Source: Maricaulis sp.
GTDB taxonomy: Bacteria > Pseudomonadota > Alphaproteobacteria > Caulobacterales > Maricaulaceae
DNA: 64,000 nt
Direction of reading: 5' to 3'
NCBI RefSeq assembly: GCF_015665295.1
Contig: NZ_JADFAJ010000003.1
Location: forward strand, 1-64,000
The translations under genes and the position numbers were made by a program. The notes under the pieces are model-generated. The model ran no database searches. It was not told the DNA's origin and was given only the letters and a program-made list of their open reading frames with translations. Positions 54,743 to 63,231 of this stretch are shown piece after piece (position 1 is the stretch's first letter; each line of letters opens with the position of its first letter).

Positions 54743-55348
54743 TCAGACGCTTGACCGGCTGCGGAAGGCTGCGGCCAGGGTCCCGTCATCGAGATAATCC
54801 AGCTCGCCACCCACCGGGACTCCCCGTGCCAGCGAGGTGACCGCCACGCCGCAATCAGCCATCCGGTCAGCCAGGTAGTGCGCCGTCGTCTGGCCATCGA
54901 CCGTCGCATTGAGCGCCAGCACGATCTCGGACACCTCCTCACGGGCGGCGCGTTCCACCAGTTTGGCGATGTTGAGGTCTTCCGGTCGAACGCCGTCCAG
55001 CGCTGACAGGACACCGCCGAGCACATGATAACGCCCCTTGAAGGCACCGGCCCGCTCGAGTGCCCACAGGTCGCCGACAGTCTCGACCACGCAGATTGCG
55101 GCGTCGAGCCGGTTCGGCGCGGCGCAGACGGTGCACGGGTCGGCAACGTCGAGATTGCCGCATTCCGTGCAGGCCCGGATCTTGTCGGCGGCGTCCGCCA
55201 GCGCATCGGCCAGTGGACGCATCAGCGCGTCTTTCTTGCCGAGCAGATGCAGCGCGGCGCGGCGCGCCGAGCGCGGTCCCAGGCCAGGCAGTTTGGCGAG
55301 CAATGAGATCAGCCGTTCGATCTCGGGTCCGGCGGAAGCGGTTTTCAT
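54743..55348 (-). CDS. recR: Recombination protein RecR
   Basis: A 201-residue protein with helix-hairpin-helix [18 protein letters not shown], a four-cysteine zinc finger [16 protein letters not shown] and a Toprim domain beginning [19 protein letters not shown]. It acts with RecF/RecO in gap repair and RecA loading. Third gene of dnaX-ybaB-recR, 12 bp after ybaB. Confidence 0.98.
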   Translation of the reverse strand: MKTASAGPEIERLISLLAKLPGLGPRSARRAALHLLGKKDALMRPLADALADAADKIRACTECGNLDVADPCTVCAAPNRLDAAICVVETVGDLWALERAGAFKGRYHVLGGVLSALDGVRPEDLNIAKLVERAAREEVSEIVLALNATVDGQTTAHYLADRMADCGVAVTSLARGVPVGGELDYLDDGTLAAAFRSRSSV

Positions 55349-55360
55349 TCCGGGCGGGGC

Positions 55361-55684
55361 CTAGAAGGGCATCTTCATGCCGGGCGGCAATTGCAGGCCG
55401 CCAGCCGCTTCCTTCATGATCTCCTGCTGGGCTGCTTCGCCCTTGCGGCGGGCATCGGCATGCGCTGCCTTGACGAGATCCTCGAGGATTTCCGGCTCTG
55501 ACGGGTCCAGCACGCCCGGATCGACCTTGAGCGACACCATATCCCCCTTGGCGGTCAGCGTGACACGGACCATGCCGGCCCCGGCCTCGCCCGAGACCTG
55601 CGTTTCGTCGAGCCGGGCCTGGGCTTCGGCCATTTTCGCCTGCATGGCCTGCGCCTGCTTCATCAGGCCCATCAGATCGGTCAT
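55361..55684 (-). CDS. ybaB: YbaB/EbfC nucleoid-associated protein
   Basis: A 107-residue protein (MTDLMGLMKQAQAMQAKMAEAQARLD) of the YbaB/EbfC family, which forms tweezer-shaped dimers that bind DNA. VRVTLTAKGDMVSLKVDPGVLDPSEPEILEDLVKAAHADARRKGE is the conserved core. It overlaps dnaX by 4 nt (ATGA) and precedes recR, the almost universal order. Confidence 0.97.
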   Translation of the reverse strand: MTDLMGLMKQAQAMQAKMAEAQARLDETQVSGEAGAGMVRVTLTAKGDMVSLKVDPGVLDPSEPEILEDLVKAAHADARRKGEAAQQEIMKEAAGGLQLPPGMKMPF

Positions 55685-57489
55685 GCGCGTTTCTCCGTGG
55701 TCTCATCATTTCGATCAGCATCCGCCGGCGCAGGATCGCGCACGGCGGTGATTTCGGCGCCCGGGAAAAGGCGCAATGCCTCGGTAACGGCCGGGTCGCG
55801 GCGAGCCGCCTCCAGGCGTTCCGCCTTAAGGCGTTCACGCCGTTCGGCCCAGGTCTCGCCGCCGCGAAGACCGGCATCAGCGAGGATCATCCAGCGCTCG
55901 CCGGTCCATTCCAGAAGTCGTCGGGACAGGCGCTGGGCGAGATCGCGCGGCGCGTCCTCGATCGGCTGAAAGCTGAAGGAGCCGGGCTTGAACGCCGCCG
56001 GACGCACATAGCGCTCCATGTCGGACTGCAGACCGATATCGCGCTTCTCGCGCAGCATTTCCATCAGCGCTTCCCAGGTCTGCGGTCCGCAGATCGCAGC
56101 CTCATCCTGTTCAACGGCGCTGGCCGGTTCCGCTTCCTGCAGCGCACGATGGCTGGAAGACAGGCTGGACGGATTGCTGGCGGCAGGGGCCGGGTCCGGC
56201 GCGGTGGCCGGCTCAGGCTTTCCCGGCGCCTCCGACGGTGCGCCGGTGCGCGGCAATCCGGCGAGAACGCGTGCGGCCTCCTCCGGCGGCGGCAGGCTGG
56301 CGGCGGAAGCCAGGCGCAGGACCGTCATCTCCGCGGCAGCCAGCGCATCCGGCGCGGCGCGGACATCATCGAGTCCGGTCAGCAAGATCTTCCACATCCG
56401 GGTCAGCTGACCCAGAGTCTGGCTCTCCGCCAGCGTCACGAGGCGGGTCACCGTGTCGGCGGCTTCACCAAGGTCGGCCTTCGGTCCCGCTGCTTTCACC
56501 CGCGCCGTGGCATGGACATAGTCCAGCAGGTCCCGGGTGATCACCACCGGATCACCACCGGCATCATGCAGGGACGCCAGCTCGGCCAGGGCATCGGCTG
56601 TCCTGCCGGTCAGCGTCTGTTCCAGCAGGTCGAGCACGCGGGCCCGGTCGGCCAGCCCCAGCATATCGCGGATCTGCGGCGCGCTGACCGGTCCGTCGGC
56701 GTCGCTGCCCTGGACGATCGCCTGGTCCAGAAGCGACAGGGCGTCACGCACCGACCCTTCAGCCGCACGCGAGATCAGCGACAGTCCGTCACGCTCCACC
56801 GACGCGCCCTCGAGGCCGCAAATCCGGTCGAGATGATCGGTCAGGACTTCGCGCTCGATCCGCTTGAGATCGAAGCGCTGGCAACGCGACAGCACCGTCA
56901 CGGGAACCTTGCGGATCTCGGTCGTCGCGAAAATGAACTTGGCGTGCTCGGGCGGCTCCTCCAGCGTCTTCAACAGGGCGTTGAAGGCGGAGGTCGAGAG
57001 CATGTGCACTTCGTCGATGATGTAGACCTTGTAGCGCGCCGACACCGGGGCATAGCGCACGCCTTCCAGGATCTCGCGGATATCGCCGACACCGGTCCGC
57101 GAGGCGGCGTCCATCTCCATCACATCGACATGCGCCGAGCGGGCAATGGCCTCGCAATGACGGCCGGTTTCGGCCAGAGCCATGGAGGGGGCGTCGATAC
57201 TGTCGGTCTGGAAGTTCAGCGCCCGCGCGATGAGGCGGGCCGTTGTCGTCTTGCCGACCCCGCGCACCCCGGTCAGCATGTAGGCATGGGCGATGCGACC
57301 GGCGGCGAAGGCATTGGTCAGGGTGCGCACCATGGCGTCCTGGCCGATCAGGTCTTCGAACGTGTTCGGGCGGTATTTGCGGGCCAGCACCTGGTAACCC
57401 GGCTTGGGACCGGTGTCCGGCAGGTCGAGCCCGGGCATCAGGACGTCGCCCGCTCCGTCGGCATCGTTCGGGAGCGGCGTATCATCCAT
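55681..57489 (-). CDS. dnaX: DNA polymerase III subunit gamma/tau
   Basis: A 602-residue clamp-loader ATPase: Walker A GVRGVGKTT (74-82), Walker B IIDEVHMLS, sensor 1 FIFATTEIRKVP and arginine finger SRCQRFDL, a collar domain, a low-complexity Pro/Ala linker (about 425-460) and a C-terminal tau-like domain. The zinc-binding knob that usually follows Walker A retains only one Cys (GRHCEAIA), as in some other alphaproteobacteria. It loads the beta clamp. Coupled to ybaB. The SRP RNA gene lies just upstream. Confidence 0.96.
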   Translation of the reverse strand: MDDTPLPNDADGAGDVLMPGLDLPDTGPKPGYQVLARKYRPNTFEDLIGQDAMVRTLTNAFAAGRIAHAYMLTGVRGVGKTTTARLIARALNFQTDSIDAPSMALAETGRHCEAIARSAHVDVMEMDAASRTGVGDIREILEGVRYAPVSARYKVYIIDEVHMLSTSAFNALLKTLEEPPEHAKFIFATTEIRKVPVTVLSRCQRFDLKRIEREVLTDHLDRICGLEGASVERDGLSLISRAAEGSVRDALSLLDQAIVQGSDADGPVSAPQIRDMLGLADRARVLDLLEQTLTGRTADALAELASLHDAGGDPVVITRDLLDYVHATARVKAAGPKADLGEAADTVTRLVTLAESQTLGQLTRMWKILLTGLDDVRAAPDALAAAEMTVLRLASAASLPPPEEAARVLAGLPRTGAPSEAPGKPEPATAPDPAPAASNPSSLSSSHRALQEAEPASAVEQDEAAICGPQTWEALMEMLREKRDIGLQSDMERYVRPAAFKPGSFSFQPIEDAPRDLAQRLSRRLLEWTGERWMILADAGLRGGETWAERRERLKAERLEAARRDPAVTEALRLFPGAEITAVRDPAPADADRNDETTEKRA

Positions 57490-57555
57490 GACAGCTCATC
57501 GGGTTTGCGGTTGCCGGCGGCGGCCTCGAAACACGGCGGTCACGGGCGCACGATA

Positions 57556-57658
57556 GAGTGGAAGACCGGACAGCGACCCGAGCGAAACTCGTTACGGCTG
57601 CTTCCTTCCGGACCTGACCGGGTTGGCGAGGCGCTCGTCCACCGCCGATCTTCCACCC
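57556..57658 (-). ncRNA. ffs: Signal recognition particle RNA (4.5S type)
   Basis: The minus strand carries the Ffh-binding core GGTCAGGTCCGGAAGGAAGC, and the ends GTGGAAGA (57656-57649) and TCTTCCAC (57566-57559) pair to close a long hairpin of about 100 nt. Ends are approximate. The bacterial SRP RNA works with Ffh to target membrane proteins. A -35/-10 pair sits just upstream, and dnaX follows on the same strand. Confidence 0.93.
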
Positions 57659-57660
57659 CC

Positions 57661-57689
57661 TATATCGCGTGCCTGAGGCTGGGGTGCAA
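57661..57689 (-). promoter_or_regulatory. Promoter of the SRP RNA gene
   Basis: On the minus strand TTGCAC (57689-57684), a 17-bp spacer and GATATA (57666-57661) lie immediately before the SRP RNA 5' end, so initiation would fall at about 57656-57654. Confidence 0.65.
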
Positions 57690-57718
57690 GGGATGGCGGC
57701 AGACATTCCGGCGCCGCG

Positions 57719-57967
57719 TCAGGCCGACCGTCCGGACCGTGGGGACAGGCTCGTTGACGGCTTGATTTCACCCTCGCCGATATGGGCGGCGGCGCGCAGA
57801 AACATGGCATGTGCATCGAGCGCCGCGATCAGCGCCTCGTCGCCGCCGGAGGACAAGAGGAGGTCGCGCCAGTAATCGGTGACCCGCGACTGTGTTTCCA
57901 GCCAGTCGCGCACGACGAGGCTGGCCTGGTTAGCCTGAAGCAGGGACGGGTCGGAACAAGCAGACAT
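57719..57967 (-). CDS. Small orphan protein behind a Fur-like promoter
   Basis: An 82-residue protein (MSACSDPSLLQANQASLVVR at the start) from ATG 57967, which has a strong GGAGGT 7 bp upstream. The middle is amphipathic-helical (WLETQSRVTDYWRDLLLSSGG, then DEALIAALDAHAMFLRAAAH) and the C-terminus Ser/Pro/Arg-rich. No membrane segment. I do not recognise a family. The promoter immediately upstream has a Fur-type operator in its spacer, so expression is expected under iron limitation. It precedes the SRP RNA on the same strand. Confidence 0.7.
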   Translation of the reverse strand: MSACSDPSLLQANQASLVVRDWLETQSRVTDYWRDLLLSSGGDEALIAALDAHAMFLRAAAHIGEGEIKPSTSLSPRSGRSA

Positions 57968-57994
57968 GGGCAATACCTCCGGATCAGCCCCGCC

Positions 57995-58023
57995 ATTTAA
58001 TTGCGAATCATTCTCAATAGCAA
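57995..58023 (-). promoter_or_regulatory. Promoter with Fur-type box in the spacer
   Basis: On the minus strand TTGCTA (58023-58018) and TTAAAT (58000-57995) are 17 bp apart. The 17-bp spacer contains TGAGAATGATTCGCA, which fits the 7-1-7 Fur consensus TGATAATNATTATCA at 12 of 14 non-central positions. The site is 28 bp before the ATG of the 82-residue gene; the divergent VOC gene could share it. Motif match is direct; Fur binding is inference. Confidence 0.65.
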
Positions 58024-58089
58024 GGGCAGGATGACAGCCGAACCTGCCGCGGGCAGTTTGTCGGCACGCCATCGCTCCGGGAGACCGCC

Positions 58090-58473
58090 ATGACCGCCAA
58101 CCTGCTTGGAAGCGCGGCCATCCTTTTGACGCCCGGCCTCGCCTCTGCCGTGCACTGGTACCGGTCCGCGCCGGGCTTTGCCTGCGATTTTGACCCGGCC
58201 ACAAACCAGGCCTTTGCCATCGCCGAGCGAGACGGCGCCGCAATCATGCTCCGGCAGGCCGACACTGCGCCGCCACCCCTGCGCACCCACACGCCGGGTC
58301 TCGACCTATTCGATGCCGATGTCTGGGTTCGCGACATCGCGATCCTCGCCGAAGACCTTGCGGCCCGTGCAACACCCCTTGTTGAAGGCCCGGTCAAACG
58401 TATCTATGGCTGCACGGAGATCGCCGTCCACGATCCGGACGGCCACCGCATCGTATTCGGATATTGCCCATGA
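58090..58473 (+). CDS. VOC-family (glyoxalase/bleomycin-resistance-like) protein
   Basis: A 127-residue single vicinal-oxygen-chelate domain: LTPGLASAVHWYRSAPGFACDF at the start, DVWVRDIAILAEDL in the middle and the C-terminal EIAVHDPDGHRIVFGYCP with the typical DPDGH signature. Substrate unknown. Its stop overlaps the nudC start (ATGA), so both are co-translated. Confidence 0.88.
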   Translation: MTANLLGSAAILLTPGLASAVHWYRSAPGFACDFDPATNQAFAIAERDGAAIMLRQADTAPPPLRTHTPGLDLFDADVWVRDIAILAEDLAARATPLVEGPVKRIYGCTEIAVHDPDGHRIVFGYCP

Positions 58474-59390
58474 ATGACCGCTCCCTGCTGGCCGACCGAG
58501 ACCCGCTCGTCTTTGCCGGATCACCGCTCGATCGGGGCGAGTTGTTGCGCCGCGATGAAAGCCGGGTCGCCGGTTTGCTGGGCGGCAATGAGGGCTGGTG
58601 GCTGGGCCTGGTCGAGGGCGATCCGGTCCTGCAGGGCCAGGGTGGCCTGTTCTGGTTTCGGCGCGATGAGATCGCCGCCCTGGCGGATATGGAATGCGGC
58701 CTTTTCCTTGGCCATTACAGGGGATCGCCCTGCTTCGCGGCCGCCATCACCGCGCCCGACAGCCTGCCGCTTGGCACGCAGGTCACGCCGGCCCGCCAGG
58801 CAGCCATGGCATTGAGCCATGACGAGGCCGCGATCTATGCCCAGGCCAAGGCCTTGCTCGCCTGGCATGCGCGCCACGGCTTCTGCGCCGCATGCGGAAG
58901 CGCGACCCTGATCAGGTCCGGCGGCGGGCGGCGCCAGTGTCCGGCTTGTGAAACCGAGCATTTTCCGCGTGTTGATCCGGTCGTGATCATGCTGGCCACC
59001 GATGGCGACCGCTGCCTCTTGGGACGCCAGGAAGCCTGGCCGGAAGGCATGTGGTCGGCACTCGCCGGTTTTGTGGAACCGGCCGAGACCCTGGAAGAGG
59101 CGTGCGCCCGCGAACTCGAGGAAGAGGCTGGCGTCAAGGCCGACATCGCGCAGATCCGCTATGTCATGGGCCAGCCCTGGCCCTTCCCTTCCTCGCTGAT
59201 GATCGGGCTGGTCGCCCCGGTCAGCGATGCCACCGTGACTGTGGATCCGCACGAGCTCGAACAGGCCCGCTGGTTCAGCCGCGACGAGGTTCGCGCCATG
59301 CTCGCCGGCACGCATCCCGATGCGGCCATGCCCCCCTCGATCGCGATTGCGCGCCGCCTCTCGGAGCTCTGGGTCGACGGCGCGATCTGA
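58470..59390 (+). CDS. nudC: NAD(+) diphosphatase / RNA decapping hydrolase NudC
   Basis: About 306 residues from ATG 58470 (MNDRSLLADRDPLVF). The four-cysteine zinc ribbon CAACGS...CPACE is followed by the Nudix box GFVEPAETLEEACARELEEEAG and the NADH-specific SQPWPFPxS-type motif (here GQPWPFPSSLM). It hydrolyses NAD(H) and removes NAD caps from RNA. Coupled to the VOC gene. Confidence 0.95.
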   Translation: MNDRSLLADRDPLVFAGSPLDRGELLRRDESRVAGLLGGNEGWWLGLVEGDPVLQGQGGLFWFRRDEIAALADMECGLFLGHYRGSPCFAAAITAPDSLPLGTQVTPARQAAMALSHDEAAIYAQAKALLAWHARHGFCAACGSATLIRSGGGRRQCPACETEHFPRVDPVVIMLATDGDRCLLGRQEAWPEGMWSALAGFVEPAETLEEACARELEEEAGVKADIAQIRYVMGQPWPFPSSLMIGLVAPVSDATVTVDPHELEQARWFSRDEVRAMLAGTHPDAAMPPSIAIARRLSELWVDGAI

Positions 59391-59413
59391 TCAGGCGCAA
59401 CCTTGCCGCCGGC

Positions 59414-59443
59414 AGCCGGAGTAAGCCGGAGGGAGCCGGAGAG
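59414..59443. repeat. Short 10-bp tandem repeat
   Basis: AGCCGGAGTA, AGCCGGAGGG and AGCCGGAGAG follow one another, followed by CCGGCC, just after nudC. No function is apparent. Confidence 0.8.
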
Positions 59444-59473
59444 CCGGCCCCGCACCGGGCGACACGCCCGTGC

Positions 59474-60046
59474 TCAGTCGGCATGCTGAAGGATGGGCTT
59501 CGACCAGGCCATGGCCTGGAATGCGTCATCCAGCTCGGTCTCGGCGATGTGATTGACGTAGTTGGACATCGTTTTCATCGTCACGCCTGTCATCACGTCC
59601 AGAATGTTGGCCCTGGTAAAGCCGGCGGCCAGGAAGGCGTCGATATCGTGGCGCTCGACGAGACCGCGATTGCGCACGATGGACGCCGTGAATTGCCGCA
59701 ACGCCTCGAGCCGCGGGTCGCTGTCGATCACCGTCCCTTCACGCAGCGCTGACAGGACCTGACGGTCGAGATCAGTGTTCAGCGACACCGTCGAATGGGC
59801 CGCGACGCAATAGCCGCAATTGTTCTCGCGGCTCGTGGTCAGCAGCACGACCTGCTGTTCGGCCGGGGTCAGCCCGCTCTGCCCGTAGAGGCTGGACAGG
59901 GTGGCATAGGACTCCAGCGCCGCCGGCGACGCCGCCAGTTCACCCATGAGATTGGGGATGAAGCCGTATTTCGAGCGGACCGATCTGAGGATCGGCTTGG
60001 CCTTGGCCGGCGCGGTCGTTTCGTCGAAAATCATCAGCTTGGTCAT
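59474..60046 (-). CDS. Carboxymuconolactone-decarboxylase-like (AhpD-fold) protein
   Basis: A 190-residue all-helical protein of the CMD/alkylhydroperoxidase-D superfamily. The redox motif NNCGYCVAAHS has the CxxC plus His arrangement of peroxidase-active members. The N-terminus MTKLMIFDETTAPAKAKPIL and the SKYGFIPNL segment match the uncharacterised peroxidase-related subgroup. It probably reduces peroxides using a thiol partner, though this is untested here. Confidence 0.9.
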   Translation of the reverse strand: MTKLMIFDETTAPAKAKPILRSVRSKYGFIPNLMGELAASPAALESYATLSSLYGQSGLTPAEQQVVLLTTSRENNCGYCVAAHSTVSLNTDLDRQVLSALREGTVIDSDPRLEALRQFTASIVRNRGLVERHDIDAFLAAGFTRANILDVMTGVTMKTMSNYVNHIAETELDDAFQAMAWSKPILQHAD

Positions 60047-60725
60047 GGTGTTGCCCTTCGTTTTGCTGCAAGCGGATAACCGCCCGAGCGAGCATGCTTG
60101 CGCATGCGGGCCCAGGGTGTGCCGTCATCAAACCGGGTGCCTTTCGGTCGCGGCTGCGGGTGGTAGGACCGGAGCGGCCGCCCTCATTCGTGTGGCACTG
60201 GAACGCAAATGCCGATCTGATGCAGCGCACGCATCGTACCGTAACGAAACCATAACACAGACGGTCCACGCAACCGAATCGGACGCATGGTCAGCGGTAG
60301 CCGGAACCGTGATCCAGGCCCCGGTCCCGGTCCCGGTGCGGGTCCGGGTCCGGTCAGCCATCGAAGCGGTGGACCCAGGCAAGGTCCAAGGCATCGCCCT
60401 CGCCAAGCCCGTCAGGGTCGGTCCGGATACAAGCGACGCGCAAACGCGCGAGGCCGGGTCTGCGACAGCTCGGCCCCGCCAGTTTGCGGTCCGGACAGGC
60501 CGAAACCGCGGCGTCGAGACCGAAATCGTCAGAGACATTGTCCTGTGCCCCGGCTGAACCGCGCATGGCCAGCCGCCCTGCCGCAGTCAAGCGAAGCCTC
60601 ACGCAACATCCTGATATTTCTGGTAAATGCCTCTCACGAGAAGACTGGGGCCTGACCGCTGATCCCGGTCTGGATGCCGGGTTCATCTCGGTTGCATGCC
60701 GCCAATCCTGTGACGGCTCGGCAAT
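60047..60725. other. Gene-free stretch with a low-complexity GGTCCC tract
   Basis: About 680 bp without a convincing gene: open frames here lack ribosome-binding sites and family motifs. A hexamer-like tract of GGTCCC/GGGTCC units runs about 60317-60354 and would read Val-Pro/Val-Arg or Arg-Thr repeats in either direction. The rest shows no repeat or RNA fold that I can support. Confidence 0.5.
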
Positions 60726-60760
60726 GAAAAGGGCCGCGGCGCTGATGCGCCGCAGCCCCT
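60726..60760 (-). terminator. Rho-independent terminator of the outer-membrane barrel gene
   Basis: On the minus strand GGGGCTGCGGCGC and GCGCCGCGGCCC form a 12-bp stem (one G-U) around the loop ATCA, followed by TTTTC. It lies 23 bp after the stop of the beta-barrel gene. Confidence 0.85.
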
Positions 60761-60782
60761 TCCCGGCCCGGAGGCAACCGGT

Positions 60783-61307
60783 TCAGCCGCCGATGCGACG
60801 GACGTAGGAGATGCCGTAGAAATCGGCTTCGCCACCATCGTCATAATCATAGCGGGTGTAGTCGACGCGGACGCCGTTGCGGGCATCGAAATAGTATTCA
60901 CCACCCACGCCATAGGCCCAGGCCTGGTCATCGGCGCTGAAGCTCAGGCCGGCGGCCGAGGCTTCACCTTCGGTCGTTGTATAACCGGCCCGCAGGAAGA
61001 CGGAGCCATTCTCATTCGAGAACGGGCGTACAACACCGAAAACGCCAGCAACATAGTCGAGGCTGACATCGCCGGTCACGGCGCCAACGGTGACGCTTTC
61101 ATCGCCTAGGCCGATATTGAGCTGACCTTCGACACCCAGATACCGGGTGAAGTCATAGCTGCCGCGCGCGACAACGGTATCGAAATTCGCACCGTCAAAG
61201 TCGGCGGCTTCATAGCCAACGCCGACGCGGAACTGACCGTCCTGCGCCGAGGCACCGGCAGCGAGGGCGAGAACGGAGAGGGAGGAGACAAGCACTGTAC
61301 GGAACAT
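60783..61307 (-). CDS. Small outer-membrane beta-barrel protein
   Basis: A 174-residue protein with signal peptide (MFRTVLVSSLSVLALAAGASA, then QDG). The mature 150 residues are eight amphipathic beta strands with acidic turns (GQFRVGVGYEAADFDG, GVFLRAGYTTTEG-like strands, GVRVDYTRYDYDDGG), the OMP_b-brl / Opacity-like architecture. Function unknown: structural or adhesin-like. Monocistronic with its own terminator. Confidence 0.85.
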   Translation of the reverse strand: MFRTVLVSSLSVLALAAGASAQDGQFRVGVGYEAADFDGANFDTVVARGSYDFTRYLGVEGQLNIGLGDESVTVGAVTGDVSLDYVAGVFGVVRPFSNENGSVFLRAGYTTTEGEASAAGLSFSADDQAWAYGVGGEYYFDARNGVRVDYTRYDYDDGGEADFYGISYVRRIGG

Positions 61308-61591
61308 TTTGGATCAACCTTGATTGGTAATTGTTAGCTGTACGCCATTGGCGCCCCCCAGCCGTCTGGTAGTTGGTGAGCAGACAGGGCCGGATCAAGG
61401 CCGCTCCAGCCCGGTCTGCAGTCCGGCATGCACAGGGCACCGACTGGCGCTTCGCGCACACACCCGCGCGGTCCGAAAAACCCCGTGCGTCGTGTTACCG
61501 CATGCAGTTGAACGCGTTGCGGTGTTGCCTGCGCGCGCGGCGCGTGCCAAACACGGATCGATTTTCAACCTGAATGAATTTGGGGGCGTCC

Positions 61592-62266
61592 ATGGGCGAA
61601 CTCTTCTGGAACAAGGTTGCCGGCGTCGTGCTGGCAACAGTACTGGGTGTCCTGGCCATTACCGAGCTGGGCCATCTTCTGGTTCCGTCGCATGCCGCGC
61701 ACGAACTTACCGCTGAAAACACCGCCTATCCGGTGGATTGGGCGGCCATCGGCTCCGGTCCCAGCACCGAAGTGGTCGAGGAAGGCCCGACCGATTACGG
61801 TCTGGTTCTCGCTGCCGCCGATATCGGTGCCGGTGAACGCGCTGCCCGTCGCTGTGCCGCCTGCCACACCTTCAATGAAGGTGGCGCCAACGGCGTCGGC
61901 CCCAACCTCTGGGGCATCGTCAATGCGGACATCGCCAACCATGCGGGCTTCAGCTATTCCGCCGCACTTGAGGGCCTGGAAGGTGCATGGACCTATGCGG
62001 CACTCGACGCCTTCATCGAGAATCCGTCCGGCTATGCCTCGGGTACGGCCATGTCGTTCCGCGGCCTGGGCAATGACGATACCCGCCTCGAGCTGATCGC
62101 CTATATGCGGTCGCTGTCGAACAATCCGGCGCCGCTCCCGGCCCCGCTTGCCGACACCGCCTCGCTCCGCGCTGTCGATGATGCCATGGGAACAGCCATG
62201 GAGGCCGTCGAAGAGGTCGTCGAGCATGCCGATGACGCCGGCGAAGACCATGAGGGCGAGCACTAG
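61592..62266 (+). CDS. Membrane-anchored class I cytochrome c
   Basis: About 224 residues from ATG 61592 (behind GGGGG). An N-terminal membrane anchor (KVAGVVLATVLGVLAITELG) and a linker precede one cytochrome c domain with haem motif CAACH (C88, C91, H92) and axial Met in GTAMSFRG (M154). This is the CycM/c552 type that passes electrons from the bc1 complex to a terminal oxidase. The tail is acidic and His/Glu-rich. Confidence 0.93.
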   Translation: MGELFWNKVAGVVLATVLGVLAITELGHLLVPSHAAHELTAENTAYPVDWAAIGSGPSTEVVEEGPTDYGLVLAAADIGAGERAARRCAACHTFNEGGANGVGPNLWGIVNADIANHAGFSYSAALEGLEGAWTYAALDAFIENPSGYASGTAMSFRGLGNDDTRLELIAYMRSLSNNPAPLPAPLADTASLRAVDDAMGTAMEAVEEVVEHADDAGEDHEGEH

Positions 62267-62290
62267 GCGCCACCCGGTTTCAAACAGATC

Positions 62291-62318
62291 AAGCCCCGGC
62301 ATCGTCCGGGGCTTTTTT
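62291..62318 (+). terminator. Rho-independent terminator after the cytochrome c gene
   Basis: AAGCCCCGG (62291-62299) pairs with CCGGGGCTT (62306-62314) around a 6-nt loop and is followed by TTTTT. Confidence 0.92.
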
Positions 62319-62320
62319 CT

Positions 62321-62368
62321 GTCTGCCTGTGAGATTGTCTGCCTGTGAGATTGTCAGGCTGCGAGGCT
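62321..62368. repeat. 16-bp tandem repeat, three units
   Basis: GTCTGCCTGTGAGATT occurs twice exactly (62321-62336, 62337-62352) and once degenerate (GTCAGGCTGCGAGGCT, 62353-62368). It lies between the cytochrome terminator and the end of the NlpC/P60 gene and probably arose by slippage. Confidence 0.85.
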
Positions 62369-62379
62369 GTCAGGCCTGA

Positions 62380-63231
62380 TCAGACGGGCCGGTAGATTGC
62401 CCGCACCGGATTCTCGGCGGCCCGGATGCGGGCCGCGGCTGCCGCGAAGGGCTCCAGCGTGACATCCATGCTCGACGCATTGGCATGCAGGAGGTGTTCG
62501 CTGTCGGTGAGGATGCCGACATGGCCCGGCCAGAAGACGACATCACCACGCTGGCGCTCGGCCTCGCCGGTGACATCGCGCCAGCGCGCCTTGAGCAGGG
62601 CCTCCTGCTGGTCGGCATCGCGCGGCATGTCCTGGCCGGCGGCCTGCAGCGCCATCTGCACCAGGCCGGAGCAATCCAGTCCCAGGCTCTCCTTGCCGCC
62701 CCACAGATAGGGCGCGCCAAGAAATGCCTCGGCGACGGCCACGAAATCCGACGCGGTCTCGCCGCGAGGCGCGACATGCGCGGCGATCACCCAGCCCAGG
62801 CCAATCGCCTCGACAAAACGGCCGTCCCGGCGCCCGGTCGCAATACCGGCATTGAGGCTGAGCAGATGGTTCGGCGCCGTCTTGATGTTCGGTTCCGAAA
62901 AGGCGTAGGTGCGCAATACCGCAATCCGGTGGTCGACCGGATGGATCTCGCGCGACAGGCCGGCCAGATCGACCCAGCCAACATAGCCATCGCTGCGCGC
63001 CTGACCCCAGGCCCAGCCGTCACGCGTTTCCAGAACGGCGAAGAGATCACCCGCCAGAAGCTGGTCGTCCATCGCCCCGTTCGGCTCCGGCGACCGACGG
63101 ATCGGCGCGGCCGGGACGATGGCCTGGTATTCGACGGGGTCGACGAAATGGTCGGCTTCGACCCGCCCCTTCAGTTCAGAGGATGCGAGGTCGGGCCTGG
63201 CGGCGGTGATGCGGGGATCCAGCTGGGACAT
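62380..63231 (-). CDS. NlpC/P60-family cell-wall peptidase
   Basis: A 283-residue protein: an SH3-like region (about 35-100) and an inter-domain, then NlpC/P60 with catalytic C187 in LDCSGL, H237 in GHVGI and H249 as third residue (LLHANA). It would cut peptidoglycan stem peptides (gamma-D-Glu-DAP type). No signal peptide is obvious, so it may work on imported muropeptides in the cytoplasm. The M17 aminopeptidase and MarR genes upstream are on the same strand, consistent with peptide recycling. Confidence 0.92.
   Translation of the reverse strand: MSQLDPRITAARPDLASSELKGRVEADHFVDPVEYQAIVPAAPIRRSPEPNGAMDDQLLAGDLFAVLETRDGWAWGQARSDGYVGWVDLAGLSREIHPVDHRIAVLRTYAFSEPNIKTAPNHLLSLNAGIATGRRDGRFVEAIGLGWVIAAHVAPRGETASDFVAVAEAFLGAPYLWGGKESLGLDCSGLVQMALQAAGQDMPRDADQQEALLKARWRDVTGEAERQRGDVVFWPGHVGILTDSEHLLHANASSMDVTLEPFAAAAARIRAAENPVRAIYRPV

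Noticed and set aside
60128-60686. Open frames of 110-204 codons on both strands in the gap after the CMD-family gene
   Set aside because: No ribosome-binding sites, biased low-complexity composition and no recognisable motifs.
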